Positions 33,003 to 45,700 of a DNA stretch of 64,000 bases are shown here, one piece after another (the first letter of the stretch is position 1; the number at the start of each line of letters is the position of its first letter). The position numbers were made by a program, and so were the translations under genes. This DNA comes from Cryoendolithus antarcticus. Taxonomy: Eukaryota > Ascomycota > Dothideomycetes > Cladosporiales > Cladosporiaceae. The DNA lies in assembly GCA_002077065.1 (NCBI GenBank), contig NAJO01000014.1:372001-436000 (forward strand), read 5' to 3'. Under the pieces are notes generated by a model. That model searched no databases, was not told where the DNA came from, and saw nothing but the letters and a program-made list of their open reading frames with translations.

Positions 33003-34139
33003 TTAGATGCTTTCGTACAACGAGCCCTGCCGTAGACGCCTCTCTCCGACACCGCATTGTTGACATATTACTTCCGCGGCTGAGGAGATAGCAGCTTTAC
33101 CCAAGCTTGATCGAATACTGAGCGGCCGCAGTCCAACTGGGAGCAGGCTAGCTGCAGGCATCCCACTCAACTTGTCCAGTCCTGTATCGACGACAATCAA
33201 TAGCCCGAACATCGCCACCATGAATGTCAGCCACGCACACACGGCCCTGATGGGGTGAATTGCGAGGAAGCTTACACTGCTCCATGTGGATACTCGGGAG
33301 TACGGACACAGTGGCCGAGGGATGCGTGCGTCTAATCGGGTGGACCACCTGATAATAGTCGTGTTTGCTAGCTTCTCCTCGACTAGTTTCAGTAGCTGGG
33401 AGCCACGGGTGACAGACTGTCCCGCTACCTTCTTTTGTACAAGGGTCTGCAGCAAGAGTACATTGCTTCGCAAGACCATTTCCTGGTGCCTCGTAGGCTC
33501 AAACTGCCACTTTACTCCGCTGCCTTCTGGACAGTACACCTCCACCTTCTTGCAAGCCGGCAACGCGTTCAATCTTGTCCGTCGACGAATGCTATCCGTG
33601 AGGACATCCTTCCAGCCATACCTGGGATCCAAGTCGAAGTCCTCTGGGCGAAGCTCTATCCTGAGATACTCGAGGGACCTGCATCTCAATACTTGCGGAA
33701 TCATAGCGGCCGGCACGTCTACGCTGGTAGCGTAGGTATAGAACAAGCCGATCCGATGTGATAACATCACGGCACTCGGCGTCATCGAGAACGTCTGGTG
33801 CTCGCTGCGCCAAGCCGTTCTGCTCCAGACCGGCAACACGGACTCGAGATTAGCGCTGCACTGCGTTCGACGATCAAAGCGCTGGACGGAGAACCATATC
33901 CGTGCCGTGTCGAGGAAGAATCGTTCCGACACAAGCCACTCGTTGACCTTAAGAGGTGGGGGTCTGCGTGCTGGTATCATGGCCAGGTTCATCGTCGGGT
34001 CGTGCGCCTTTCGAGCATTCGCCTCCCAGCTGTTCCAATCTTTTGCGTACAGGACTCTGCGTTCGAGTTGTGCGGCAAGGGCGTATTCCATGATTTTATC
34101 GTAGATCTCGGCCGGCAGACCGTAAAGCTGAAAGGGCAT
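33003..34139 (-). CDS. F-box-like protein with C-terminal membrane segment, paralogue A
   Basis: Single exon, 378 residues, family unknown to me. It starts MPFQLYGLPAEIYDKIMEYAL, a short F-box-like or fungal 'LPAEIYDKI' motif. A conserved body follows: KVNEWLVSERFFLDTARIWF, then CRSLEYLRIELRPEDFDLD. A hydrophobic stretch (CAWLTFMVAMFGLLIVVDTG, about 305-325) is a likely membrane segment. The next gene upstream has the same block order and is clearly a tandem duplicate. Function unknown; the leucine and arginine-rich middle could be a degenerate repeat. Confidence 0.65.
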   Translation of the reverse strand: MPFQLYGLPAEIYDKIMEYALAAQLERRVLYAKDWNSWEANARKAHDPTMNLAMIPARRPPPLKVNEWLVSERFFLDTARIWFSVQRFDRRTQCSANLESVLPVWSRTAWRSEHQTFSMTPSAVMLSHRIGLFYTYATSVDVPAAMIPQVLRCRSLEYLRIELRPEDFDLDPRYGWKDVLTDSIRRRTRLNALPACKKVEVYCPEGSGVKWQFEPTRHQEMVLRSNVLLLQTLVQKKVAGQSVTRGSQLLKLVEEKLANTTIIRWSTRLDARIPRPLCPYSRVSTWSSVSFLAIHPIRAVCAWLTFMVAMFGLLIVVDTGLDKLSGMPAASLLPVGLRPLSIRSSLGKAAISSAAEVICQQCGVGERRLRQGSLYESI

Positions 34140-34596
34140 TGTTGGAAATCGATTCTCCTGCGGAATTTGGACGCGTTTGAGGTTCTCTCGTGTAAGCTGA
34201 GACAGCGGAAAGCGTGGTCTACGTCGCGGTGAGAGATGAACCAGAAGTTACTTAGCAGACTTTGAAACACAGTGTCTCTCGTTATAATACCTGTCAAGCA
34301 ATCTTGCTACGGTCTACGTGGTAAAACCGTGTCCGTCAGCTACAAGACATCGAAAAGTACGAAAGGAAGCAGCCTGATTGGTGGTCATCCGATGGTCAGC
34401 ATCAATAGGCAGCCAATGAATTGCTCACGGAACCGAATGTGTCAATTGCCGTGGAAGAGGTGACATTGTTCGTTGTGACCAATAGTGAAGATACAGCTGA
34501 ACCAAAGTAGTCACATTTGTATCCCGCTCAATAGTTGCCTCCGCAATGACCACTGATTCCCAGCCTTTCTCCGTCTCTCGTCGACTCCCGCTTGCT
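34140..34596. other. Spacer between tandem paralogues
   Basis: About 460 bp, holding the promoter of paralogue A. Nothing else recognised. Confidence 0.5.
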
Positions 34597-35636
34597 TCAA
34601 ATGAGTAGCTTGAAAAGTCCCGGAAGGATTTGCTCCCCAACGGAGAGATCGACCACCTTGATGAGCAACATCGTCAACCCAAAGACTTGTAGGATGATCC
34701 CGGTAATCCGCAAGAAACTGCGAACGGAGCCGAGGCGAACGTAAGCAGGCAACAAAGGATTCGCGTTCGCCATGTAGACTTTCGATCCCATACACATTGG
34801 TCGTGGAGCGTATGACCAGGCAGACTCTGGAATCGCGGACTTCGTCGCAGCCCTTTGTCGAGTGAGGGCCTGGAGTCTGTATACATTGGTTGGGAGAAGG
34901 AGAAGTTGTCTCTGCAGATCGTTCAATCCGGAAGGCCATCGGACATCGCTGTCCTCCGGCTGATAGATCTCGAGGCTGGCAAACCTCGGAAGCGTGCTGA
35001 GACCAGTGTTCACGCGAATGACATCCACCTCCGTTTCGGTCAAACAGTCCTTCCATCCACATCGTCCGCCATCAACAAGCTCGAAGTCTTCTGGCCGGAG
35101 CTCGATCCCGACGTGTTTGAGAGACCGGCATATGAGCAGCCTCGGGATCATGGCGCTTGGCACATCCGCGAATGAGGAGTACTTAAGAACAACACGGAGG
35201 GTCTGCTGAGCATATAGGTGCTTGTCGTGGCGCAGACTACCATGGGCGCGGTGCGCCGAGAAGTTCTAGCCCACGGGGGTAGTACCTCTGGTCTGGGCTT
35301 TCGTTCGCAACGCATGCAGAAGTCAAATGTCTGAGCAGCAAACCAGGTTTTCGCGGCATCGTGGAAGAACCTTTTCGAAACTAGCCACTCGTTGACTTCT
35401 GGCGCAGGCGTGGGGCGTACATTGTATGGCGGAGATGTTTGCTGCTTCTCCTTCTCCATGGTATCCCAGTCTCTCGAGAAAAGGAGCTTCAATCGCGGGA
35501 CGGGAGGAAATGGATAAGCCAGGATTTTGTCGTAGACCTCGGTGGGCAGGGCGAAGAGTGGACATGCTTCAACAGCAGCGGTCTTGTTAGTCTGAAAGTG
35601 CCGCCATATGCCCCTAGAGAGGCTGTTGCTTGACAT
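34597..35636 (-). pseudogene. Paralogue B of the F-box-like membrane protein, frameshifted
   Basis: Tandem copy of the gene at 33003-34139. The first frame (from ATG 35636) carries LPTEVYDKILAYPF and VNEWLVSKRFFHDAAKTWF, then ends at 35148. The second frame carries the rest, ADVPSAMIPRLLICRSL, GIELRPEDFELVD and a hydrophobic stretch (ITGIILQVFGLTMLLI), ending at 34597. Comparing the spacing between MLS and DVP in both copies gives 38 nt here against 39 in paralogue A, so one base is missing near 35175-35215. No splice signals explain the change. It is most likely a pseudogene; a sequencing error would restore a full gene of about 345 residues. Confidence 0.65.
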
Positions 35637-36000
35637 CTTCAAGGAATGCGGCCTCCGAGATTTCGAAATCGGCAATTGTCACCGCTTAATGCAGGCTGCT
35701 GTTGAAGCGCTCGCATGCAGTGTTCGACGGTCATATGTGTCAGAGCTTCCGTGCCATGTTGAATGACAGGTGCATCATTATTGGAAATGTGGAAGGAGAG
35801 ATTGATGGAGCATAACACAGGAACCAAGTGAAGCTGGAATCTCGAAGACCTGCACGTGCTGACTAACCGTGCGCTTCGACAACCGCATATTCTTTGGATA
35901 TATTCTCAAACGCCACTTACTCTTGCAGCCGAACGAATGATTTGATCTGCGACCCTGCGAAAGGGTTGGAGTCACTTATCTGCATGGAACGGATTGCGAT
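35637..36000. other. Divergent promoter region
   Basis: About 360 bp between paralogue B and DPH4 starts. Nothing recognised. Confidence 0.5.
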
Positions 36001-36495
36001 ATGCTCTGCGTCATGTCGGAAGCTGGACTAGACTACTACAAAGTTCTCGGCCTCGACGCAACCCAGCGTGCAATTCGGCCAGCAGACCTTAAAGCAGCCT
36101 ACAAACGCTCCCTACTGGCCCATCACCCTGACAAACAGCGACCTGGTCGTCCAGGCCATTCGGCACCATCGATCGATACAATTGCTCTTGCCTACAAGAT
36201 CCTCTCGACGCCAGACCTGAAGTCAGCCTTCGACCTTTCTCTTAGCCAGGGCCACGATGCGCCTCCAGGGTCTGACAAAGTCTTCCACACTGGCCTCGAC
36301 ACTGTAGATCTAGACGATCTAGATCTCGACGAGACAAGCGGAATCTGGACTCGGAGCTGCAGGTGCGGCGACGACAAAGGGTTTCGAGTCACAGAGTCAG
36401 AGCTGGAGAGAAACGTGGAGGATGGAGAGCTCATCACTGGGTGTCGAGGATGCAGTCTCTGGCTGAGAGTACTCTTTGGTGTTGGAGATGGCTGA
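36001..36495 (+). CDS. DPH4: Diphthamide biosynthesis J-protein DPH4
   Basis: Electron and iron-handling partner in the first step of diphthamide formation on elongation factor 2, together with Dph1-3 (yeast Jjj3). Single exon, 164 residues. J domain: DYYKVLGLDA, KAAYKRSLLAHHPDK with HPD at 42-44. The C-terminal CSL zinc finger is visible as SCRCGDDKGF and ITGCRGCSLWLRV, with the two cysteine pairs in place. The first ATG is used; the ATG at 36013 (MSEAGLDYY) is an equally good start. It is convergent with the C2 protein gene, 216 bp apart. Confidence 0.87.
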   Translation: MLCVMSEAGLDYYKVLGLDATQRAIRPADLKAAYKRSLLAHHPDKQRPGRPGHSAPSIDTIALAYKILSTPDLKSAFDLSLSQGHDAPPGSDKVFHTGLDTVDLDDLDLDETSGIWTRSCRCGDDKGFRVTESELERNVEDGELITGCRGCSLWLRVLFGVGDG

Positions 36496-36711
36496 GAGAG
36501 GAGACCCAAGTCCCCGGATCTGGAAAATCTAGAATTCGACTCTGAATGAACGCTATCTAAGCAGCAAAGGCTGGCGGACTAATGGCAAAGCCAAGTCGCG
36601 GGTATATATGTCGCAAAGGAGAAATAGTTCGTCAATCGACGAAGGCCAGGAAGGGCAGAGAGCGCCGAGTCGCCCATCGATCGGCCAAGGGAAAACGAGC
36701 GGGGATGCACC

Positions 36712-38752
36712 TCAAGACGCCCCAACGTTCGCGCTCGCCTCAGGCTTCCCACCACTGCTCGGCTCTTCGACCTCGTCAGCAGCATCGGAGTCTCGCCTCC
36801 CCTTCCCGCCATAGTCACGCTTGACTTTGTTCCCTGGAATGTCAGTCAGCAAGTATTTTCACACACCACTAGGAGACCGCAAGCAAAGACTTACACTTCG
36901 AATTGTTTATCATCACGCGATCCCTCGCATACTGCCCGAAAGCTCCATGCTCATGCCCAGTCCCTCCACCACTCTCGCCTTCGGCCATGTCCTCAAGATC
37001 AGACTCATCCGAACTACTAATCGAGCTCGACCGACTCCCCTGCTTATACACGATCCGCTCGCCCTCCCTCTTCTTCCGCTCCCGCTGCGCCTTCTTCATC
37101 TTGTCCATCTTCTCCTTATCGCCGTTGCAGTCCAGAACCTGGATGTGCAAGCCGGGAAGATTAGCGGCAAGATAGTCCTTGAGCAGGGGCAGGAGATCGG
37201 CGTTCGGACGGTAGGTGCCAGAGTCGTTGTCGATGACTAGCTCGTAGTGAGCTGGATCTCTTGGGCCCTCGGCTTGCTTCGGAGGACCACCGGAAATCTC
37301 GTCTGGAGGGTGGGCAGGGTTCTCCGCGTGCGGCGGAGGGTGGATTTGGGAGGTTGATTCGCTTGGTTCGGGTGGCGGAGGGCGGTCCTTGTGCTTCAGT
37401 CGGCGGATGAAGAATTCGCCTGAGAAGGCGATGTAGATCGAAACGTCGCTGTGCATGGTGTGTTTGCTTAGCAAATCGATCCCGAATTCTTTCCCAGTTT
37501 CTGTGAAGCGCCAGAGGGCGTCGAGAGTGAGAATGTAGGTGAACATCCGCCCACCTTGGTCCCAGTGCACGAGGTCTAGAAACTGGCGCGTAACTTTCTC
37601 CCCTGGGTCAGATTCAAAGTGGCCCCATTGTGTGGAGCGATCGAAGTTGTAGACTCGATAGTGTTGGTGGTGCAGCGCCTTCGACAGTAAGAAGCCCTGA
37701 ATGCCGTGGCCGGTGAACATCCCCTTGATCCACCCCTTGAACTCCACGAATCTGTGGTACAGCGGTGCAGGCGTCGGCCCTCGCAGCTGGATCTGATTGG
37801 CCTGGAAATCATAGTGTTTCGCACCACCCTTCTCTTTCCCGTCCTTCTCCTTCCCCTCACCCTCCTCCTCCTTCGCCTTACTCTTCTCGTGATCCTTCTC
37901 CAACGCATCATTGCCCGGATCCTGCACATTCGCCAGCCGACCCAACAGCGGACTGTAATGCCGTGTCCACCACTGCGGCCCGATCGTATACAGCCTCCCA
38001 TTCTGCCCGTCTTCAGGCGTGGGTCCGACCATGGACACGCTAAGGTACAGATATCCATGCATATGCTCTGCCATTCTGAAACACGTAGCCACGGCTCTTA
38101 TAGCGTAAGCCCGCTTACTACCCGTCCGCTTCTCAATGGCATACCGCTGCTCCTTAAGCCCCTCCCAATGCTGACCCAGGGAGTTGACGTGTACATGCAC
38201 ATTCCCCAGCCTATCGTCCTGGTCCGCTGGGTCCTCATCGTAGAGCCTGAGCTTAAGCTTGAACCCCGAGGAAGGCACGTTGGCAACGATCCAATCGACG
38301 TTCCACTCTGGATCTGTACTTCGGCGAATTGTAGGCGTGCGGAGTCGCAGAGGCGGATCCTCCTTATGTCGCGTCTGATGGTCTGTCTTCAGCTCCGCGA
38401 GAACGTACGGATCCGAGGAGAGGGAGTTGACGTCTGCCATTGGCAAATTCGAGGCGCGGTGGATGGTGAATTTGAGGGTGTAGCCTGGCTGATGGAAGGG
38501 AATGGGCGTGCCATCGTAACCACCAGCTGGCCCATCGCCTTTCTTCTCGTCCTTCTTCTTCTCGATGCCTGACTTTGGCGCAGCATCGTTGTTTTGCTCT
38601 GGCTTGGAGGGCGGATTCGAAGACACCCCGCTTGTGGACGACGAGTGCTGCTCTGGCTGTTTCTCATTATGCGACTCATCGTCGGCATGCCGTGTATTAT
38701 GCTCCGCCAGCTCCCCATCGACGACCGGTCTCGCATCAACATTGGGTGACAT
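36712..38752 (-). CDS. C2-domain protein of a fungal family
   Basis: Two exons, 38752-36895 and 36833-36712, give 659 residues; the 61 bp intron has donor GTAAGT and branch CTGAC. Residues 1-75 are a charged disordered leader. A C2-type domain at about 88-215 includes LKFTIHRASNLPMADVNSLSSDPYV and LRLYDEDPADQDDRLG, keeping acidic residues that could bind calcium and membranes. The middle part (HYRVYNFDRSTQWGHFES, then MFTYILTLDALWRFTETGKE) is conserved in a fungal-specific family whose role I do not know. A basic-acidic tail ends in the small second exon (WNKVKRDYGGKGRRDSDAAD). The frame also stays open past the intron to a false stop at 36869. Confidence 0.8.
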
Positions 38753-39436
38753 CGCAACGCGGGTCCCAGCCGCTTTGCCAGCCGTCGCGATGCCCTTATC
38801 AGTACCCTGCCAAGGGCGATCTTCAGAAACCCCAATTCAAGTGTAATCACCTCGAATGTTGTCGCAAAAGAATACAATCACTGCTGGACTAACATGCGCG
38901 TGTTGCTATGCACGAAGAGGACATACTCGGCGGAGACGCCGCTCCGGCGCAATCAGAATCAGCTGATGATACGAGTGTTTCTGGTTGCGTCGTAAGCTTC
39001 AGCACGTGCTGCACTAGCGCGTTGATCCGAAGTCAGACAAGCATGCTAGCGTGAGGCTTGGTGCTGCTTGGCCAAGGCATCGCATCGACTCGGCAGTGAC
39101 AGCGATTCGCTGGTAGAGGGGTAGGTCACATGTGTCCAAAGTCTATGCAGTTGCATGGAGGAGATGTGAGAAATCGGCTTCTGCAACGCCCGTTGCTGCT
39201 ATTTCAATGATGTAGAGACGAAGGATGTCTTATCGCCAGCGGTTACGACGGTACTATCTACTGCTTGGCGCAAGCCGTACATCCGAATAGTGCGAATACT
39301 TGCGTAAGTCCCAAGCAAAACAGCAACATAGGGCATCGAGACGTGACCTTCTTACAAGGTTTGCACGCCGCGCCGAAGTCTAAGCGAATCTTGCTGCTGG
39401 ACAAGCCTAAAGTAGCGAGTGCCTAATCGGGATGGT
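38753..39436. other. Intergenic, C2 gene promoter
   Basis: About 680 bp, nothing recognised. Confidence 0.5.
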
Positions 39437-42030
39437 TTAGTCCTCGTCCACCATCTCTTCGTCCTCATCGTCTTCGCTCATCTCAGCGTAGTCGGCGTAG
39501 ACTTCGTCGTCGTGGCCTTCTTGCCCCTTCGTAGTGCCGTTCGCATGACCCCCACCAGCATGTGCAGCGGTCCCTTGAGTATGACCACGTCTAGCGACAC
39601 CACTCTGAGCTCCTCTCCTGGCAGCACCCTCAGCAAAGTCGACTCCGTCAGCATAAAGATCGAGCCTCCTCCGTCCTCGCCCTCTATCTCTCTCAATCGC
39701 GCCATCTTGCCACCTCCTTCTCGCATTCCCTACAGCCATAGCCATCATTCCCGAGCTTTCCCATCTCTCCAGCCTCCTCCTACACCTCCTTAGCGAACTC
39801 CCCACGCTCTTGACCTCTTCTCCCAAATCCACGTCCTCCCTCTCACTAGGCACGAACCCCGCCATCAACACCCTCGCCTTCCTAACCTCCCCCTCCTCCC
39901 CAGCCTTCCCTTCCATCTTCCTCAGATCCTCATCCTTCTCCCCCTTCTCCCTCGCCTTCCGAATCTTGATCGTTTCCTCCTCAGAATCATACTCAGTCGG
40001 CATCAGCCGTATGCGTTTCCAAGTCCGAAAGATGGCACCTTCATCTTCTCTTACCTCCCGAGCGCGGTGATGGACTTGCCTGATTCGCCGATCAAGCGTA
40101 TACTCAATCTGCTGCTTACGATGATTAATCAGTGCGCTTTGATGCTGCGTGACGCCGCGGTTGCGTTTCTGGGCCTGATAGGACGGCGTGGGGACGTGTT
40201 GGTCAGTACGAGCGACTGGTGAGGGGAAAGCACCGAACGAGGTACGGGATGGTTGGGCGGATGCGGATGGGTTTGTGGAAGGTCCTGGAAGTACGGGAGT
40301 GGGTTTTGCAGGCTCGACGCGCTGGGAGACGAAGCCGAAGGGTGTGTTGGGGAGGAGCGGGACTTGGTGAGATGCTTCGCGAGAGATTGAGCGGGCTGCG
40401 TGGGGATCATCGGAATCCTTGTTCTTCGTGCGGCGCCAGTTGCCTCGGCCGGGTCCAGGACCCTTCTTATTACTAGCTTGAGGCGTCGGCAAAGGTGATG
40501 ACGCTCGAGAAGGTGTCTCTTCGTCGTTGAGCAGTGTGTTGATGCGCATGTCAGACGGCATGGTCGAGGTTGGCTTGACATCAGAGGTCCGTCCCGCCAC
40601 GGGCGAAGGAGTACGGGTCTGCGTGCTGTCGTTGTCTAGACCATACGCGTGCTGCATCGCCGACGTGACTGCTCTACTTGTCAGTGTCCAGGGACTATGA
40701 GCAAAATGCACACAAAACTCACCTGACTTCGTGTCACCGTTCTTCCACCAGCCAGACTCGCTGCCCTCATCCTCAGACTTGTAGCCCTGTCCGAGACCTT
40801 TCTCCTTTCGTGCCCTCTTGAGTGCAGTCATGGCTGGGCTAGGCTCGCTGGCGAGTATGGCGATGCGCTCCTTTCGCTTGACCTCACCGAACAGCTGCTC
40901 ATCATCGGTGTCTATATTCTCAAGCGCAGCTTGCTCCTCGGTCAAGCTTTCCAGGGTTGGGACCTTCAGTGGCAGAACACCAGTACCTTCTTCGCCTTCG
41001 CCATATTGCCCGGCCCCAAACGGATTGCGCTGAGTGTCGGCCAGACTGAAGTCGGACTCAAGGTACCACCAGATCAGCCAGAGAAAGGCCCTAGCTCTGC
41101 TTGTACTGCTCAAAGTGGGTCGCATAACCAGGTCGTAGAAGTCTCGCGGTGCCACAAAGTGTGTTTCGCTAATCTTCGGGGCGAACTGCGCAAGGATGAA
41201 AATGAGATTTACTGGATTCGTCCGCGGCTTCGAGGCAAGTTTGACGTCGTCAAGAGTCGACGGCTGCGGTTCATCTTCTGTCGCACCTTTCAGTATTGAC
41301 TTCAATCGAGGAGCATCCTGCAGCTGCTTGTATGCATTGGGGTCTTGGCGGGCTTGCAGTGCAGGTATAGAGTGATATGTCCGTAGCTGTGCACGCATCT
41401 CAGGGAAGACTGCAGTATCGTAAGCAATATGGCCTGACTTTCGAGTATATTTAACAGCATACAGTTCAGGGTGGTGTTCATCCGCCCCACGTTGACAAGC
41501 AGGCACACCATGGCCATACTGATCGCACCTTCCATATCCACCAGCAGCTTCTCTTTCAAGATCTTACTGCACTTACTGCTCTTTGCCATGGCATCGACAT
41601 ACACGTCCGCGAATGTGTGCCCTCCCGTGCCATCGCTCTGCTTGGTGAAGCACCGGGTTGTGTCGTACAGTATGAGCTTGAGAAACTCATACTGGATGTC
41701 TTTTCGCCACAGCGGTATGCCATCCTCCTTCTTCAAGTGCCGTATCTTGTTGCCCGAGTAGACAGAGGACACACTACCACTGGCATTGCGCCTGACCGAG
41801 GTGGTAATCGAGTTGATGGTCCCGTTTCCATCTGGAGTTTGAGCTTGATCATGTACGGCATCTTCGGTGATAACCTTCTCTGGTGCCAATGTCTCACTCC
41901 TTTCCGATTGTGACTGTAAGATACTGGTTGGAGGCATGACATCGCTCGGCGCATTGGAGCTGTCTGGTGGTGGACCAGATGGACTGGGCTCGGGTCCCGT
42001 CTGAAGGATATGCTGCAACGCCGACATCAT
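39437..42030 (-). CDS. IES1: INO80 chromatin-remodelling complex subunit IES1-like
   Basis: Subunit of the INO80 nucleosome remodeller. Three exons, 42030-41463, 41409-40723 and 40671-39437, give 829 residues. The family block starts at HLKKEDGIPLWRKDIQYEFL (about 98-117) and continues through VNVGRMNTTLNF and FPEMRAQLRTYHSIPALQ, which I join over a 53 bp intron (donor GTATGC, acceptor CTGCAG). The next intron, 51 bp at 40722-40672, is a multiple of three and stop-free. The C-terminal half is disordered, with a basic helix (HQSALINHRKQQIEYTLDRR) and an acidic end (MSEDDEDEEMVDED). IES1 identity rests on recognition of the N-terminal block. Confidence 0.75.
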
Positions 42031-42775
42031 TTGGTGCCTATCGAGGTCGCCTGCAACCTGCCGTAGCTTCTGAACAGTCTATCCTTCGCTCTATGCCATT
42101 GATGTTGGCTGCTCCAGCTAGTATCACCTCATCATGATCATCATCAAGCCTCGACGATAGGTATGTACATAAGAACGTAGTGTACAAGTACAGGAAATAG
42201 GGCGCAGTGGCGAGACGCGCCTGCACCCACGCGGCGCCATGGACTAAACCTCGGAGCGATCAGGTGTGAAGCTCAACTAAGCTTGGACCTTTTCGTGAGG
42301 TATGATTTTAGCTTCCTTGTTGCCAACTGTGCAGACTAGATAATACTCTATGCGCATGCTTACGCGCAGCAGTGCCTCTATGTTGTAGCGGACAATCTTG
42401 AGCGAATATCGACTATGGAGGAGAGGCCTCGTAGGAAATGGTACGTTGAGCGAGCATCGAAACGCTGCTTTGGGATCGGTTTGTTGGCGGATGTCTTGGG
42501 CCGGCCGGGGCACGTGCACTTACGACCAGGCTTTCACTTGTTCATACAGTAGTATCATCTACTTTACATTAGTATTTATTGCAATCTGCGAGAGATCCGT
42601 GCCAGTCCCTCGACTCCATCGGCTGCGCTCACTTCTAGCTTCAGCGGCTATTGACGTCACGTGCAGTCATCCTAGCCATATTTCCAACGGTAACGATCAC
42701 ATTATCGGTGCTCCAGCAACAAAGATCAGCCGACGCTGCCTAGCGCTCGTAAGGATTGCCACGGACTTCAGAGAG
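42031..42775. other. Divergent promoter region IES1 / M16 protease
   Basis: About 745 bp between divergent starts. The frame upstream of the protease ATG is open but has no family likeness. No other feature seen. Confidence 0.5.
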
Positions 42776-45700
42776 ATGCCGGCCACTAAGGTCAGGAGCA
42801 AATCGCACTTCAAAACTGTACAGACCATCGATCTTAAGTACTGCCCGGTAACTTTCACCCAATATGAGTCCACGCGCACTGGCATGCGGTGCGTCGTCGT
42901 CGATCAGAAGGGCCCAAAAGTGAATGGCTACTTCGCTCTTGCTACTGAGATCCACGATGACTCTGGTGCACCTCACACTCTTGAGCATCTTTGCTTCATG
43001 GGATCAAAGTCCTACCGATACAAAGGCCTTCTCGACAAATTGGCTACTCGAGCATTCAGCAGTACGAATGCATGGACGGCTACTGATCACACAGCATATA
43101 CGCTCGAGACTGCAGGCTGGGATGGCTTCGCTCAGATCTTGCCAGTGTATCTCGAGCATCTCATCGTACCCACCTTGACCGATGCTGGATGCTACACCGA
43201 AGTCCACCATATCGACGGATCTGGCGAGGATTCTGGAGTGGTGTACTCAGAGATGCAAGGCGTGCAAAACCAAAGTGGCGAACTCATGGATCTGCAGGCG
43301 CGACGACTACTGTTCCCAGAGGGCATTGGCTTCCGCTATGAGACTGGTGGAATGATGGAGCACTTGCGAGTCCTTACAACACAGCGAATACGTGATTTTC
43401 ACAAGGAAATGTATCAGCCAAAGAATATGTGCCTAGTTCTGACAGGAGAGGTCGATCACGCCGATCTACTGAACATACTGGACGACTTCGAGGAGACGAT
43501 CATTGACGATGTGCCGACGTTGAATGCACCGTTCAAACGACCGTGGGTCGAATCTACACCAATACCTGCCTTGACGAAGACCATCGTCGAGCGTTGCGAG
43601 TTTCCAGAGGAGGACGAGTCCATGGGCGAAGTCATGGCTGGCTTTCTCGGACCTGACGTCCATGATCAGATTGCCTGTGCCGCTCTGGGGGTGCTACTGA
43701 GCTATCTATGCGGCTCGTCGATTTCTGTCATGGAGAACACCCTGGTGGAGCGCGAGCAGCTCTGTAGCTCAGCATCGTACAGTACAGACACTCGACCAAA
43801 TCTGGTGATATGGTTCGTCTTGAGCTCAGTAGAGACCGAGAAACTCGCAGAAGTGGAGGAGCGGCTTTTCAAATTGCTCAAAGATACCGCAGCAAATCCG
43901 CTCGATATGCCTTACATGCACGACTGTATCAATCGCTGGCGGAGACAGATCAAGCTGCGTTGCGAGAACGCAGGTGACTTCTTCGCAGACCCGATCATAG
44001 AAGACCATCTATACGGGCCGCGAGATGGGAGTGAGTTGAGGGAGTTTGCAGACATCAAAGAGCTCGACACGATCCAGGAGTGGACTGACCAGCAATGGCG
44101 AGACTTTATGCGGAAGTGGATGTCTGATGCACATCACGTGTCGATACTTGGTGTGCCTTCGAAAGCGATGTCGAAGAAAATCACCGACGACGAGAAGGCC
44201 AGGGTACAAGCACAGCAAGAGAAGCTGGGCGAGGAAGGTCTCAAAGAGCTTGCCGAGAAGCTGCAGCAAGCGAAAGCTGATAATGACAAGCCCATACCAG
44301 ATTCACTGCTTGAGCAATTTCCAGTCCCAGATACGGAGTCAGTTCACTTCATCTCGACGATAACGGCTCGATCTGGCGCAGCGAAGTCGGGCAAGCAGAA
44401 GCTTGACAATAGCATACAGCAGATCATCGACAAGGATGAGGGTGACTCGTCAGTGTTCCTGCACTTCGAACACATCCCGAGCAACTTTGTCCGCATCAAG
44501 ATCCTGCTAGGCACGAACGCTTTACCAGTCGAGCTAAAACCACTGCTCAGCCTGTACCTGATGAACTTCTTCACAACACCCGTGATGGAAGATGGCCAGC
44601 GGATTGAGTTCGAGCGACTAGTGCTTGATCTTGAGCGTGAGACTGTAGGCTACGGCATCGATCTTGAGCGCTCCAATGCAGAGATGTTGTACATCGCCTT
44701 CGAGACCGAACCCGACAGCTACGAGAAGATCATTCGTCGGATACGAACCCTCCTCTTCGACGCGATTCATGATCCCATACGACTTCAAGCCTCACTCACG
44801 AAGATCCTGGTGGACATCCCGAGCGAGAAGCGCAGCGGCTCAAGCATGCTTGGCGCAGTCGAAGCCATGCTCTCCTTCGATCAGACATCCAGTGGACGCG
44901 CATGCAGCACATTGGCGAAGTCGCTCTACCTCAAACGCACGAGGAAGCTTCTCAAAGACGAACCCGATCGGGTTATAGAGCAGTTCACAAAGCTTTGTGA
45001 GTCACTTCACCGCCCGGAGAACCTTCGCATACGAGTTGCAGGCAATATTGAATCCCTCCACAACCCCGTGTCTGCCTGGAAAGCTCTTACGTCGTCTCTC
45101 GACCTTAGCAAGCCACTGGAGCCTCTCATAGACCGCAAAGAGAAGCTGACCGACTATGCGCGAACGCCCGGCAACGCAGCCTATATCATCCCGCTCTCCT
45201 CAATAGACTCCTCCTATGCTCGTATAGCCTGCAAAGGCATCGACAGCTTCTCGCACCCCCACCTCGCCGCTCTCATAGTCGCTCAGGCCGCACTGGACTC
45301 CGTCGAAGGACCTCTCTGGGTGGCAGTCCGAGGCAATGGTCTTGCTTACGGGACGAATTGCGGCTACCGCCTAAGCACAGGGCTCGTGTCATTCAGTATC
45401 AGTCGCTCGCCCGACATTTACAAAGCGTTCATGGCTGCCAAGGAGCAAGTAGAAGGCTACGCTTCCGGCACACTGAACTTCGATAAGTTTGCTCTAGAAG
45501 GCGCCGTAAGTGAAATCGTGCTGAATATGGCGAATGAACAGCCCACTATGGCTGCCGCAGCTGCTACCAGTTTCACGAACCAAGTCGTGCTAGGCATTGA
45601 GAAGGACTGGAGTCATCAGATGCTCGCCAAGGTGCGAGATGTGACGCCCGAGCAGATTAGGGAGGCGATGACGAAGTATATGGTGCCGCTGTTCAATCCA

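Noticed and set aside
37706..38572. 288-codon frame antisense to the C2 protein
   Set aside because: Mirror of the C2 coding sequence, no family likeness.
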